Origin: Paraburkholderia aromaticivorans
Lineage (GTDB): Bacteria; Pseudomonadota; Gammaproteobacteria; Burkholderiales; Burkholderiaceae
Length of the DNA stretch: 64,000 nt
Direction: 5' to 3'
Assembly (NCBI RefSeq): GCF_002278075.1
Contig: NZ_CP022992.1
Location: 62,001 to 126,000, forward strand
The notes under the pieces are model-generated. The model did no database searches. It was not told the origin of the DNA and was given only the letters and a program-made list of their open reading frames with translations. This document shows, one piece after another, positions 8,490 to 17,043 of the stretch. Numbering within the stretch: position 1 is the stretch's first letter; each line of letters opens with the position of its first letter. A program made the position numbers and the translations under genes.

Positions 8490-8930
8490 TGGGACGGCCT
8501 CCTAGGGGCATTTTCTCAACCGCGGTAATCCTCCCTGGCACCACCGCAGCCATCGGACTGGTTACAGACCTCGACGCTCTGCTCACCGCTGAACCGGCGC
8601 TCTCGGCTCAGAAATTTGGCGAGTTCGCCGTGTACTTTCCAGCGCCAACAGTGGCAGCAGCACGGACTTTTGCCCGAGTGCTTCATCGCGAACCGACAGC
8701 AAGATCGCCTCCAACAGAAAGCTACTGACCAGCGGAATGCCGCCCAGGAAGGTCGCCAGGAACCAGGGGTGTCGATCGCGACGCTATATCGCTGCGTTCC
8801 CGCGTCCGCGCTCCCGTATCATCCTCCCTAAAAGCGCGTTTCTCGCGCGACTACCTGATTCGGACGTAACGGGGGCACTCAACCGGACCCCGCAAGCGCG
8901 GGGAGCAGCCCAAGCAAAAGGAGGATCGCC
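8490..8930. other. Intergenic region with a probable minus-strand gene relic at 8583-8783
   Basis: No intact gene. On the minus strand 8783-8583 an open stretch without a proper start reads as two hydrophobic helices (FLATFLGGIPLVSSFLLEAI), looking like the scrap of a membrane protein. The last 12 bases before 8931 hold the ribosome-binding site of the HiPIP gene. Confidence 0.3.
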
Positions 8931-9242
8931 ATGAAATTCTCTCGCCGCACCTTTGTGCTCTTCACCGCTGGTCTGGCGTCTTCAATGATCCTGGAGCGCC
9001 ACGCGGCAGCGGACGTCGCCACTGTCCTGGAGTCCGACGCGAACGCGAAGGCGCTCGGGTATAGGACCGATGCGAGCAAGGTCGACAAGGCGAAGTACCC
9101 TCAATTCCAGGCCGGGCAGGCGTGTGCGAGTTGTCAGTTCTTCCAGGGCAAGGCCGGCGACGCAACGGCTCCATGCACGATCTTCGGCGGCAAGCTGGTC
9201 AATGCCAAGGGATGGTGCAGCGCGTACGTGAAAAAGGCGTAA
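8931..9242 (+). CDS. High-potential iron-sulfur protein (HiPIP)
   Basis: 103-residue periplasmic electron carrier with one [4Fe-4S] cluster. The N-terminus SRRTFVLFTAGLASS is a Tat-type signal with twin Arg, ending near residue 27. Four cluster Cys are seen: C-A-S-C in the QACASCQFF block, then APCTIFGG and GWCSAYV, with the usual HiPIP spacing. Start is fixed by AAAGGAGG 7 bp upstream. HiPIPs shuttle electrons between respiratory or photosynthetic complexes and oxidases or reductases. It stands alone between a methyltransferase and the copper genes, so its partner here is unknown. Confidence 0.92.
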   Translation: MKFSRRTFVLFTAGLASSMILERHAAADVATVLESDANAKALGYRTDASKVDKAKYPQFQAGQACASCQFFQGKAGDATAPCTIFGGKLVNAKGWCSAYVKKA

Positions 9243-9662
9243 GGAGATTCGGCCGAACATGACGAGATCATCATGGAATCACGATGCGTTGTCGCGATTG
9301 TGCGGCCAGAGTTACTCGGCCTTTCAAATGCGAGAGGGCGTGGCCGAACGGGCTCCGACATCGACTGCGGGGCTCCCGCCCGGAACCCGAAATGCTTGAG
9401 GGCATACCGATCGGTCCGGAAGTTCTGACGATGCTTCGTCGTACATGACAAGCAGGATTGCTACACCGAGGGAAATGAATTCGTGCGGGTCCTGGCCTTT
9501 ACCGAAGTAGCACCGACGGGCGGTCACACTGTCTTGCGTCGGCAGTGGATGATGGCTAACGGAACTGGCCGTAAAGAGGCCATGGAGCGGTGAGCTGACG
9601 TCCCCGCGGCATCGATTCGGCCCCGGCGGCCGACCGACCCTGCGGGTCCCTTTGGCGCGAGC
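9243..9662. other. Non-coding stretch with no recognisable feature
   Basis: About 420 bp between HiPIP and the cueR promoter. Only short overlapping frames with shadow-like composition; I see no repeat, RNA or regulatory site that I can support. Confidence 0.5.
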
Positions 9663-9693
9663 TTGACCTTACCTGGAAGGTTCAGAATATTAA
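9663..9693 (+). promoter_or_regulatory. MerR-type promoter/operator of cueR
   Basis: A -35 hexamer TTGACC at 9663-9668 is followed after 19 bp by TATTAA (9688-9693). The long spacer carries the dyad ACCTTACC-TGG-AAGGT, as expected for a CueR-bound, autoregulated promoter. Confidence 0.55.
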
Positions 9694-9714
9694 AATAGTA
9701 AGAAGGAGTTGATC

Positions 9715-10110
9715 ATGAACATCGGTGAAGCAGCCAGGTCTTCCGGTGTATCGGCCAAGATGATTCGCTACTACGAACAGGCGAAGCTGATTCAGACCGC
9801 AGCACGCACGGAATCAAGTTACCGCGTGTACACGCACAAGGATGTCGAGGTGCTCCGTTTCGTCCATCAGGCACGTCGGCTGGGCTTCTCCATGAAGCAG
9901 ATTTCCACATTACTCGGCCTGTGGGAAGACCGCAACCGCCCCAGTCGCGAAGTCAAGCTTCTGGCGCAGGCCCACATCAAGGAGTTGGGCCAGCGCATCC
10001 AGGACCTGACGGAAATGCGCGACACGCTTCAGTACCTCGCCGGGCACTGCCGGGGTGACTCGCGTCCCGACTGTCCGATTCTGGAAGGGCTGGTACGCCA
10101 AAGTCACTGA
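9715..10110 (+). CDS. cueR: Copper-responsive MerR-family regulator CueR
   Basis: 131-residue transcription activator that senses cytosolic Cu(I) and opens promoters with a 19-bp spacer. Winged HTH at 1-70 (MNIGEAARSSGVSAKMIRYY), dimerisation helix about 75-110, then the metal loop HCRGDSRPDCPI: two Cys separated by seven residues, the CueR hallmark (C112/C120 in E. coli) that separates it from Zn or Hg sensors. ATG at 9715 is preferred to the in-frame TTG at 9709 because AAGGAG sits 6 bp before it. It controls its own promoter (9663) and very probably copZ (promoter at 10118). Confidence 0.92.
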   Translation: MNIGEAARSSGVSAKMIRYYEQAKLIQTAARTESSYRVYTHKDVEVLRFVHQARRLGFSMKQISTLLGLWEDRNRPSREVKLLAQAHIKELGQRIQDLTEMRDTLQYLAGHCRGDSRPDCPILEGLVRQSH

Positions 10111-10117
10111 TGGCAAC

Positions 10118-10148
10118 TTGACCTTCCCATCGTTGGAACGTCGATACT
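10118..10148 (+). promoter_or_regulatory. CueR-type promoter of copZ with 19-bp spacer
   Basis: TTGACC (10118-10123), a 19-bp spacer holding ACCTTCC-N7-GGAACGT, and GATACT (10143-10148). This matches the CueR operator layout closely and lies 32 bp before the copZ start, within the cueR-copZ gap. Confidence 0.7.
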
Positions 10149-10179
10149 GCAATTGTCATTGACAAACGGAGTTTGCGAC

Positions 10180-10377
10180 ATGGAACTGGAAGTTAAGGAC
10201 ATGACCTGTGGGCACTGCGCGAGCGTCATCACCAAGGCAGTCAAAGACGTCGACACGCAGGCGAAAGTCGAGATCGATATCGCGGCCCGAACAGTGCGCA
10301 TTGAGTCAGCGCGCGCGGCTGGCGATTTCATATCGGCGATTCGAAGCGAAGGCTACAGCCCATTGGTTCGTGCTTGA
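10180..10377 (+). CDS. copZ: Copper chaperone CopZ (HMA domain)
   Basis: 65-residue cytosolic ferredoxin-fold protein that carries Cu(I) to a P-type ATPase or to the regulator. Metal motif DMTCGHCAS (M-x-C-x-x-C) at residues 7-15. ATG at 10180 is chosen because GGAG lies 8 bp upstream, the HMA domain starts there, and upstream in-frame codons are within the promoter. Length is normal. The ATPase gene that would normally follow survives only as a relic at 10429-10569; an intact one lies at 19500-21905. Confidence 0.92.
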   Translation: MELEVKDMTCGHCASVITKAVKDVDTQAKVEIDIAARTVRIESARAAGDFISAIRSEGYSPLVRA

Positions 10378-10428
10378 TCTGGCACGCCGGCGCAACGCCG
10401 GCGGCCAGATCGTTGCTGGCAGACCGGC

Positions 10429-10569
10429 TGGATCGCGCCGCTCCTGGCGCCAGGTTTGCCGCGTCTGATCGTCGCAGGCGCAGCAAGGGCATTCAGCAGT
10501 GCTAGCATCGTCATCAACGTGTTGGCACTGCGCGCGCAGTCCACGAACGCGTGCGCCGGTAGTCCCTGA
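10429..10569 (+). pseudogene. C-terminal relic of a copper P-type ATPase (copA)
   Basis: An open stretch of 46 codons without a start ends in a stop at 10567-10569. It reads LLAPGLPRLIVAGAARAFSS then ASIVINVLALR, which lines up with the last transmembrane helix of the intact CopA-type ATPase of this window ([17 protein letters not shown] then IGNALRLR). It lies where copA normally sits, right after copZ. So most of a former copA has been deleted. Upstream of it (10385-10404) is a short GC-rich hairpin. Confidence 0.65.
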
Positions 10570-10681
10570 GTGCAGCAGCAGACGCTCGGAGGCATCCATG
10601 CCTCGGCTGCGATCGACCGAGAATCTGCATTGCGCTGTCATCGATGAAAATCACCCTGCAACTTTGCTGATCACGATTCCC

Positions 10682-11104
10682 ATGCACCGCTGGCGCGCAA
10701 TTTTTCTCGTTCTGCTGCTGATTGTGAGTAGCCTGCCAATCCGCTCGACAGCGGCGACGTTGATGCCTGGCGATGTCCAGTCGGGAATGGGCGAAGCGCT
10801 GCCGATGCGTGATATGCGCTTCGCAGAGCAGCTTACGTACAGCGTCTCCTCGCGGTATCTCCCTGGCGCCGTGGGCGAGTGTCACTCCCAGCATCATGAC
10901 AACGGGTCACCGGGTCACCGTCATGCTGTCAGTCAGTGCTGCGTGTCCACCCCATGCTGTGTCGGCGCGGTTGCGCCGACACCTTCCTCAATCTTGCCCG
11001 GTCGTGAGATTGCCATCCTGCATCCCGGGCATCCAGCCTCCGATGCGGCCACGAGCTTCCTGACGGCCGGCATCGAGCGCCCGCCGCGACTTTTTCTCGC
11101 GTAA
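10682..11104 (+). CDS. Secreted Cys/His-rich protein of the copper cluster
   Basis: 140 residues from the ATG at 10682, where a signal peptide begins (HRWRAIFLVLLLIVSSLPI, cut near Ala25); the frame is open further upstream but that part is not protein-like and overlaps the copA relic. The mature part has a His/Cys cluster (GECHSQHHDNGSPGHRH, then SQCCVSTPCC) suited to binding copper in the periplasm. It resembles the small periplasmic proteins (DUF2946 or CopL-like) found with multicopper oxidases, but I cannot assign the family. It precedes the multicopper oxidase gene by 87 bp and is likely cotranscribed. Confidence 0.65.
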   Translation: MHRWRAIFLVLLLIVSSLPIRSTAATLMPGDVQSGMGEALPMRDMRFAEQLTYSVSSRYLPGAVGECHSQHHDNGSPGHRHAVSQCCVSTPCCVGAVAPTPSSILPGREIAILHPGHPASDAATSFLTAGIERPPRLFLA

Positions 11105-11191
11105 GTGCCTCGGCCGCACCTCCGGTGCGGTCCTGATACACCCTGGCAGCCCGATGCGGCTGCCCAATCAACTTATGTCGAGGAAATCAAA

Positions 11192-12757
11192 ATGCAAAAC
11201 TCCATTGATGCCCCTTCCGCAACCTTGTCGGACAAATGGACGACAGGTCGCCGCGGATTTCTCAGGAGCGCTTTTGCGGGTGCGGCCGCCATCGCGCTAC
11301 GTCCAGCGCTCATCGAGCCGGCCTGGGCCGGCGAGGGACTGACCGGCACGGGCCTTGTCGCGCCTTCACAACTCGCCGTCGTGCGCCGGACCATCGAAGT
11401 GAATGGTCGCGCGGCCAGCGTGTTCGGCATTCAGCAGCAAAACGGCACGCCAGGCCTCAGGCTGCGCGCGGGCGACGCATTCAACGTCGTCCTGCGCAAT
11501 GAAACGGCGGAGCCCACCAGTGTGCACTGGCACGGGCTGACACCCCCATGGCCGAGCGACGGTGTCCCCGATGCGCCACTGCCGCTCATCGCCACTGGAG
11601 CCCAACGTAACTTCGGCTTTCCGGTCCGTGATCCGGGCACCTATTGGATGCACGCCCACACGCTTCAAGAGCAGCAACTGCTGGCTGCACCGCTGATTGT
11701 GGCCGATCCCGACCAGGCGAGGCGTGACGAGCAGGAGGTCGTGATTCTTCTGCATGACTTCTCGTTCACCTCCCCTCAGGAGCTTCTGGCGCGGCTGACG
11801 CAAAACCGTCCCGCCTCTGCTTCGGCACACTCCAGGAGTACGCCGGATGCGCACCCGGCCGGCAAGATGAGTCACGACGGCATGTCCATGGACGGCGACA
11901 GCATGCCCGGCATGGATATGTCGGGATCCGGAACCCGGCAGGCCCCGATGGCCGCAATGCAGATGGATCTGAACGACATTGACTACGACGCCTATCTCGC
12001 CAACGATCGCACGCTCGACGATCCGGAGGTCGTCCAGGTCGAGAGCGGTGGGCGGCTCCGCGTGCGCGTGATCAACGGCGCGACTGCGACGGCCTTCACC
12101 GTCGATTTCGGGAACCTCGAGGGCACGCTGATCGCCGTTGACGGTCAGCCCGTCCAGCCCGTCACGGGCCGGCGATTTCCGCTAAGCATGGCGCAGCGCA
12201 TCGATGTGCGGTTAAAGTTGCCGCGCGAGCCACGCGCGTTCCCGATTCTGGCGCTGCGCGAAGGCGGCAAAGAGCGCACGGGTATCGTTCTTCAGGTGCC
12301 AGGCGCCCAGGTTGCCAGGCTTACCGCTGCCGGGAACACGCGCGGACCGGTTCTCGACCTGGCCCTCGAAACAAAGTTGCGTGCCGCTGCGCCGCTCGCC
12401 TCGCGGCGACCCAACAAGACCTTCGCCATGGCACTCGTCGGCGACATGGCCGCTTACCGTTGGGGCCTGGAAGCACGCCCCCGTATCGCCGTTGACCGCG
12501 GCGACCGGGTTGAGGTGACGCTGCGTAACACGAGCATGATGGCCCACCCAATGCATCTGCATGGACATCATTTCCAGGTCGTCGCAATCGATGGCCGGCG
12601 CTTCGCAGGCGCAGTGCGGGACACCGTGCTGGTGCCGCCCGGGCGCTCGGTCACAATCGCCGTTGACGCCAACAACCCCGGGCAGTGGGCGTTTCACTGC
12701 CATCACCTGTATCACATGGCGACCGGCATGATGACAACCTTCGCCTATAACGCCTAA
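11192..12757 (+). CDS. Periplasmic multicopper oxidase (CueO/CumA type)
   Basis: 521-residue laccase-like enzyme oxidising Cu(I), and possibly phenols or Mn, with reduction of O2 to water. Tat signal TGRRGFLRSAFAGAAAIA (about 18-35). Copper sites: HWHG at 112-115, MHAHT, then HPMHLHGHHF and HCHHLYHMATGM at the C-terminus, with Met as the axial ligand position of the type-1 site. Between domains, about residues 230-265, there is a Met-rich loop (SHDGMSMDGDSMPGMDMSG), which in CueO-type enzymes binds substrate Cu(I). ATG at 11192 is used because the Tat signal starts just after it. It replaces cueO in this copper cluster. Confidence 0.93.
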   Translation: MQNSIDAPSATLSDKWTTGRRGFLRSAFAGAAAIALRPALIEPAWAGEGLTGTGLVAPSQLAVVRRTIEVNGRAASVFGIQQQNGTPGLRLRAGDAFNVVLRNETAEPTSVHWHGLTPPWPSDGVPDAPLPLIATGAQRNFGFPVRDPGTYWMHAHTLQEQQLLAAPLIVADPDQARRDEQEVVILLHDFSFTSPQELLARLTQNRPASASAHSRSTPDAHPAGKMSHDGMSMDGDSMPGMDMSGSGTRQAPMAAMQMDLNDIDYDAYLANDRTLDDPEVVQVESGGRLRVRVINGATATAFTVDFGNLEGTLIAVDGQPVQPVTGRRFPLSMAQRIDVRLKLPREPRAFPILALREGGKERTGIVLQVPGAQVARLTAAGNTRGPVLDLALETKLRAAAPLASRRPNKTFAMALVGDMAAYRWGLEARPRIAVDRGDRVEVTLRNTSMMAHPMHLHGHHFQVVAIDGRRFAGAVRDTVLVPPGRSVTIAVDANNPGQWAFHCHHLYHMATGMMTTFAYNA

Positions 12758-12767
12758 GCTTGAGCAA

Positions 12768-12789
12768 GCCGCCGGCACCCGCTGGCGGC
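12768..12789 (+). terminator. Hairpin after the multicopper oxidase gene
   Basis: GCCGCC and GGCGGC arms around a 10-base loop, 10 bp after the stop codon. There is no T-run, so it may be a weak or Rho-assisted terminator or an mRNA-stabilising hairpin. Confidence 0.3.
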
Positions 12790-12929
12790 AACCCTGACCA
12801 TGCTGCCACGGGCCAATGGGACAACCCTGGATTGTCACATTGGTCACGCCAAGCGAATGGTTGATCCTCGTCAATTGTGCTTTCCGATGGACTCGCACAA
12901 TGGAACCTTCTTTTATTGGAGCAGGCGCC

Positions 12930-13433
12930 ATGAAAACGAGAATCGCCTTGTTCGTCGCAAGCGCGGCGTTAATTGCAGCATCAAGCGTGTCCGCCAACGA
13001 TGCGCATCATCCGGAGGGCGCCGCGGGGAACTCGACGTCGCCGGCAGCTACAACGGCTAACGCCAAACAGGCCGGATCGACGCCCGAGTCCGCCAAACGC
13101 CTTGACGAAGTGCACCAGCAGATGCAGAAGATGCTGGCTCAAATGGACAAGATCCGCCAAACGAACGATCCGGTGGAGCGCAAGCGCCTGCTGGATGAGC
13201 ACATGCAGACGATGCAGGACACGATGCAGGCGATGCACTCGATGGGTGGCCCGATGATGATGCAAATGATGAGCGGGCAAGGCATGGGAGGCGCAACCAA
13301 TCGCACAGACAGCGGTAAGCGCGGAACAGGTCCGAACCAGCGCATGACCATGATGGAAGAACGCATGGACATGATGCAGATGATGATGGAACAAATGATG
13401 GAGCAGCAAAAACAGTCGTCACCCGCCCAATAA
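12930..13433 (+). CDS. Met-rich periplasmic protein, probable copper-binding
   Basis: 167 residues. Signal peptide KTRIALFVASAALIAASSVSA (cut near 22). The mature part is helical with very many Met: MHSMGGPMMMQMMSGQGMGG and a C-terminal run MMQMMMEQMMEQ; such Met arrays bind Cu(I) or Ag(I). The ATG at 12930 has GGAG 8 bp upstream and opens the signal peptide. It follows the multicopper oxidase, so it probably buffers or delivers copper in the periplasm. No catalytic motif and no family assignment possible by eye. Confidence 0.8.
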   Translation: MKTRIALFVASAALIAASSVSANDAHHPEGAAGNSTSPAATTANAKQAGSTPESAKRLDEVHQQMQKMLAQMDKIRQTNDPVERKRLLDEHMQTMQDTMQAMHSMGGPMMMQMMSGQGMGGATNRTDSGKRGTGPNQRMTMMEERMDMMQMMMEQMMEQQKQSSPAQ

Positions 13434-13469
13434 GCTGCCGCGACGATGGTCGCCGTTTGGCGGAGTCAT

Positions 13470-14660
13470 CTACCAAATACGAATCTCGCCGTTCACGAGT
13501 TGTCGGGTCAACGCCGGCAACTCGGCAAGTCCCTGCTCGATTCGCTCTTCTATACCTCGGCGCTGCGCAGGGGAAAGTCCGTCCGGTGCGCACACGTCCA
13601 CCGCCGCCAGCTGCGGCTGATCGATTGGCTGGCCAATGGCCGACAGCAGGCGAACGGTCACCTCGACCACGCCGTCGACATCATTGAGAATGCGTTGGGC
13701 CAATTGGTGCGCCAGTACGTTGTAAAGCTTCCCTACATGGGCAGCTGGGTTCTTGCCTGCGGCGGCCTCAAGCGACATCGGACGGTAGGGCGTGATCAAG
13801 CCGTTCACGCGATTGCCACGACCGACTTCACCGTCATCGCCCTGCTCGGCGCTCAGACCGGTTACAGTCAGATACAAGCCGCTTTCGTCGTGGGCGCCGA
13901 GATCATCCAGCGTATTGATGCGAAGCGTGCAGGCTTGTCTCACGCCTTCGCCGACTCGCTGAGCGACGCCAGCCTTCAAATCAAAATAATCCGCTACGTC
14001 TCCCACCCCACGATCGATGAAGGCGGCCGCGAGCGTGAGTGCGATACGGTCGCCAACGCGATGTCCCATGATCTTGTAATCCCGTCCAATCGCCGGAAAT
14101 GCAGCGCGCAGGTCGTCGGAGTTCAAGATATCCGAAGCTGCTTTCACCTGCTGTTCAAGACATGACAGCGGTGCGTAGCCGACGCCGAAGGACGTGTCAT
14201 TGGCGAGCGGCATTGCCGCAGGGCCGTTCACGCGACGAAGGCTCGGTGCACTGGCACGTACCGCAGGCTCCACCGCGATCATGCTCGAGTCGACGTCCAA
14301 CGTCCCTTTCAGGTGAGCGTAGATGGCTTCCTGGATGATCGCCTCCGCCGATTGTGAAGCCAGCTCGGCAACTGGCCCCGAAACGATCAGTCTCATAGGC
14401 CGCAGCAGACGGCCGCCGCGGAATTTCGGCGCGCTCAATCCCCCAATCAATAGTGCTTTGTCCAGGTTGAAATGCTGAACAGCGCCGTAGTCGGCAAGGT
14501 ATGCGCGACTAAGCGAGCGGGCAGCTGCCTCGACCGCGTTGTCGCACAACGTATCGGGGTGCCCGACACCCTTGTGTTCGCACATTTCCGTGCCGGCATC
14601 GGAGTGAAGCGCCGCGCGTCTGACGCAGACGACGATGTTCGACGTAGAGGACATGAACAA
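13470..14660 (-). CDS. Archaeal-type S-adenosylmethionine synthetase
   Basis: Makes AdoMet from Met and ATP. About 396 residues, the size of the archaeal family (PF01941), not related in sequence to bacterial MetK. Motifs: [18 protein letters not shown] near residue 28, [20 protein letters not shown], and in the C-terminal half [20 protein letters not shown] followed by [16 protein letters not shown]. Start is uncertain: ATG at 14660 or 14654. A bacterial chromosome normally has its own metK, so this is an extra, stress-type copy. An FNR-like box at 14725-14738 lies about 71 bp upstream. It converges on the Met-rich protein gene. Confidence 0.85.
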   Translation of the reverse strand: MFMSSTSNIVVCVRRAALHSDAGTEMCEHKGVGHPDTLCDNAVEAAARSLSRAYLADYGAVQHFNLDKALLIGGLSAPKFRGGRLLRPMRLIVSGPVAELASQSAEAIIQEAIYAHLKGTLDVDSSMIAVEPAVRASAPSLRRVNGPAAMPLANDTSFGVGYAPLSCLEQQVKAASDILNSDDLRAAFPAIGRDYKIMGHRVGDRIALTLAAAFIDRGVGDVADYFDLKAGVAQRVGEGVRQACTLRINTLDDLGAHDESGLYLTVTGLSAEQGDDGEVGRGNRVNGLITPYRPMSLEAAAGKNPAAHVGKLYNVLAHQLAQRILNDVDGVVEVTVRLLSAIGQPIDQPQLAAVDVCAPDGLSPAQRRGIEERIEQGLAELPALTRQLVNGEIRIW

Positions 14661-14724
14661 ATGGCTATCGGTGTCGGGAAGGAGTGACTCAAGTTAATCT
14701 TGAGCCACGTCAACGTGGGATCTC

Positions 14725-14738
14725 TTGATGCATGTCAA
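14725..14738 (-). promoter_or_regulatory. FNR/ANR-type box before the AdoMet synthetase gene
   Basis: TTGAT-GCAT-GTCAA, one base off the TTGAT-N4-ATCAA consensus. Read on the minus strand, a -10-like CAAGAT lies at 14702-14697, at the class II activator distance. Nearby 14689-14705 holds the dyad CTCAAG-TTAAT-CTTGAG. Confidence 0.5.
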
Positions 14739-15006
14739 TCTCAGCATACCCGTGGTCTCTACATTGAACACACGCAGTCAAAGTAACGCACGCGCGCCGC
14801 ACGGTAGCGATCGATGACGTGCTCATGGTGAACCTCGTGTCGCTCCCGCCGGACAATCCGGCGGGTAGCAAACTACGTGAGGCAACAGGTCAGCGCGAGT
14901 TGCATTTCTGATGAGTCAATGCGCACGACCGGCCATCGTAGTTGTCGCGCAACCGACCGGACATCGTAGTTGACGATATCCACTTTCTGACGTGGAGAAC
15001 AGAGGA
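14739..15006. other. Intergenic region with a hairpin and an 18-bp direct repeat
   Basis: No gene. Contains the hairpin CCCGCCGGA-CAA-TCCGGCGGG (14845-14865) and the direct repeat GACCGG-C/A-CATCGTAGTTG at 14927-14944 and 14955-14972, 28 bp apart start to start with one mismatch, 35 bp before the DUF3141 start. The repeat is placed where an operator could be. Confidence 0.4.
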
Positions 15007-16794
15007 ATGTCTGAAACTGCGGCCAATCAAACTCGAGTCGGAAGATCCCCATCTGAGCCCGTGACGTGTCTGCCGCGCGCGGCTCAGGAAGGAGAAGTAG
15101 CCGAGCCTTCGGCACCTGCGTTGTCTGACCCATTTCGCGATCCGCTCGACTATCTGCGGGACTTCTGCGAGCGGAGCGTGCTCTTCTGGGATACCTTGCG
15201 GCAACGCGCCGACCGCATGATCGCGCACGCGCGAGTTGGCAAGCCGCCATTGCTTGACTTCGACTATGAACTGCTGCTCGACGCGCGGCGCTTCGAGCAT
15301 CCCGCGAACTACGCGCTGGTGCGCATTACGCGCGCTGGCGATGTGTGCTTCGACGAGTGCCTGGACGAGTCGAAGCCGCCTGTCATTGTCGTCGATCCGC
15401 GCGCCGGGCATGGACCAGGCATCGGCGGCTTCAAGCGCGATTCGGAAGTCGGCATGGCGATGCACGAAGGCCATACGGTCTATTTCGTCATGTTCTTCCC
15501 GGAACCCTGTCCCGATCAGACGCTTGTCGACGTGCTGCATAGCCTGCGGCGGTTCGTCGAAGAGGTCGCGCGGCGCCATCCCGGCAAGCCGCCGGTGCTC
15601 TATGGGAACTGTCAGGCAGGGTGGGCGATCACGCTGCTCTCAGCCGATTGCGAGGGGCTTGTCGGCCCGGCTGTGCTCAACGGTTCGCCGCTTTCCTATT
15701 GGGCTGGCGAGCCGGGGGTAAATCCGATGCGCATCGCCGGCGGGCTGGTTGGTGGCGCCTGGCTCACGCACCTGCTCGCCGATCTGGGAGACGGTCGTTT
15801 CGACGGCGCCTGGCTTGCGGCCAATTTCGAAAACCTGAAGCCGGAGGCGGTCTGGGAGAAGTACGCAAACCTGTTCGCTCACGTCGATACCGAGCGGGAG
15901 CGCTTTCTCGAGTTCGAGCGCTGGTGGAACGGCTTCTATTTCCTGAGTCGGAACGAGATCCTGGCGATTGTCGAGAACCTCTTTATTGGCGACCGGCTCG
16001 AGCAGGGGAGCTTTCGCATCTGCGACGGCTGCACCGCCGACCTGAAGCGGATCCGCAATCCACTCGTGATCTTCGCCTCGTACGGCGACAACATTACTCC
16101 ACCACAGCAGGCGCTCGGCTGGATTCCGGCCGTCTACAAGGACGACGCGGAACTCCGGGCAGCGGGGCAACGCATCGTCTATCTGACAAACCCGCATGTC
16201 GGCCACCTTGGCATATTTGTTTCGGCGAAGGTGGCTCGCCTCGAGCACCGCGCGATCCTCGAAAGCCTTGAGGAAATCGAACGCCTCGCTCCGGGTCTCT
16301 ACGAGATGAAAATTGATGACCCCACGGGCAATCCCGACTGCCACAAGCCGCAATATTCGGTTCACTTCGAGGAGCGGCAGATCGCGGATCTAAAGCTTGG
16401 CTTGCACGATGCCGCCTTTGAACGGGTGCGGCAGGTGTCGGAGTTGAATGAACAGCTCTATGCGGCATTCGTGAGCCCTGTGATTCAGGCCTTCACTAGC
16501 CCGTGGACTGCGGCCGTGCTCGAGTGGCTGCACCCGATGCGCACGAGCCGCTACCTGCTTTCGGCGACATTCAGTCCGTGGATGAACAGCGTCGACGAGT
16601 ACGCCCGGCTGATCGAGAAACGCCGGGCACCGCTCGAGCAACACAACTCCTATTTCGCGTTCGAGCAGTTGACGATCGAGCAGGTCTCCAGGGCGATCGA
16701 GGAATCACGCAAGCAGCGGGATGCTACTGAAGAACGGCTTTTTGCCCTCCTTTATGGCGGGGAGAGCCTGTGCGTCGCCTCGCACTTGCCTTGA
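15007..16794 (+). CDS. DUF3141 protein, PHA-synthetase-like alpha/beta hydrolase, C-terminus short
   Basis: 595 residues from ATG 15007 (GGAG 9 bp upstream; an upstream in-frame GTG is less likely). The nucleophile elbow YGNCQAGWA has Cys in the place of Ser, as in polyhydroxyalkanoate synthases; the acid is in FASYGDNITPP and the His in NPHVGHLGIF. DUF3141 proteins accompany PHA and low-oxygen stress genes in beta-proteobacteria; the true substrate is unknown. Full family members are, as I recall, about 750-780 residues, and this one stops in LFALLYGGESLCVASHLP, so a 3' truncation or frameshift near 16750 is probable. Confidence 0.8.
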   Translation: MSETAANQTRVGRSPSEPVTCLPRAAQEGEVAEPSAPALSDPFRDPLDYLRDFCERSVLFWDTLRQRADRMIAHARVGKPPLLDFDYELLLDARRFEHPANYALVRITRAGDVCFDECLDESKPPVIVVDPRAGHGPGIGGFKRDSEVGMAMHEGHTVYFVMFFPEPCPDQTLVDVLHSLRRFVEEVARRHPGKPPVLYGNCQAGWAITLLSADCEGLVGPAVLNGSPLSYWAGEPGVNPMRIAGGLVGGAWLTHLLADLGDGRFDGAWLAANFENLKPEAVWEKYANLFAHVDTERERFLEFERWWNGFYFLSRNEILAIVENLFIGDRLEQGSFRICDGCTADLKRIRNPLVIFASYGDNITPPQQALGWIPAVYKDDAELRAAGQRIVYLTNPHVGHLGIFVSAKVARLEHRAILESLEEIERLAPGLYEMKIDDPTGNPDCHKPQYSVHFEERQIADLKLGLHDAAFERVRQVSELNEQLYAAFVSPVIQAFTSPWTAAVLEWLHPMRTSRYLLSATFSPWMNSVDEYARLIEKRRAPLEQHNSYFAFEQLTIEQVSRAIEESRKQRDATEERLFALLYGGESLCVASHLP

Positions 16795-17043
16795 GCGATC
16801 TGGACCGCGTCCGACAGATAACCAGGCTGAGCACGTCTGCGTTGCCGCTGTTGGCGGGCGGTCCCAAGCCGCTGAGGGCCAGGCGGTTTCAAAGGGTCGT
16901 CAGGGATGCGCAACATCGTTCGCATCGGCGCCCAGTTCCGAAGACTTCGTGGCCTGCCAGACGGCGGAAGGCGGTGGCGCCGAAAGCGCGCCATTGCGGC
17001 GCGCCTGTCAGAAGAGCGCTTACCAATTGCCGCCCAACACAGG
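16795..17043. other. Short non-coding stretch after the DUF3141 gene
   Basis: Probably holds decayed 3' sequence of the DUF3141 gene; reading frames here are Arg/Pro-rich and give no recognisable protein. Convergent with the next gene. Confidence 0.3.

Noticed and set aside
10385..10404. Hairpin CCGGCGCAACGCCGG-type after copZ as a terminator
   Set aside because: Has no T-run and overlaps the region of the copA relic; not enough for a terminator.
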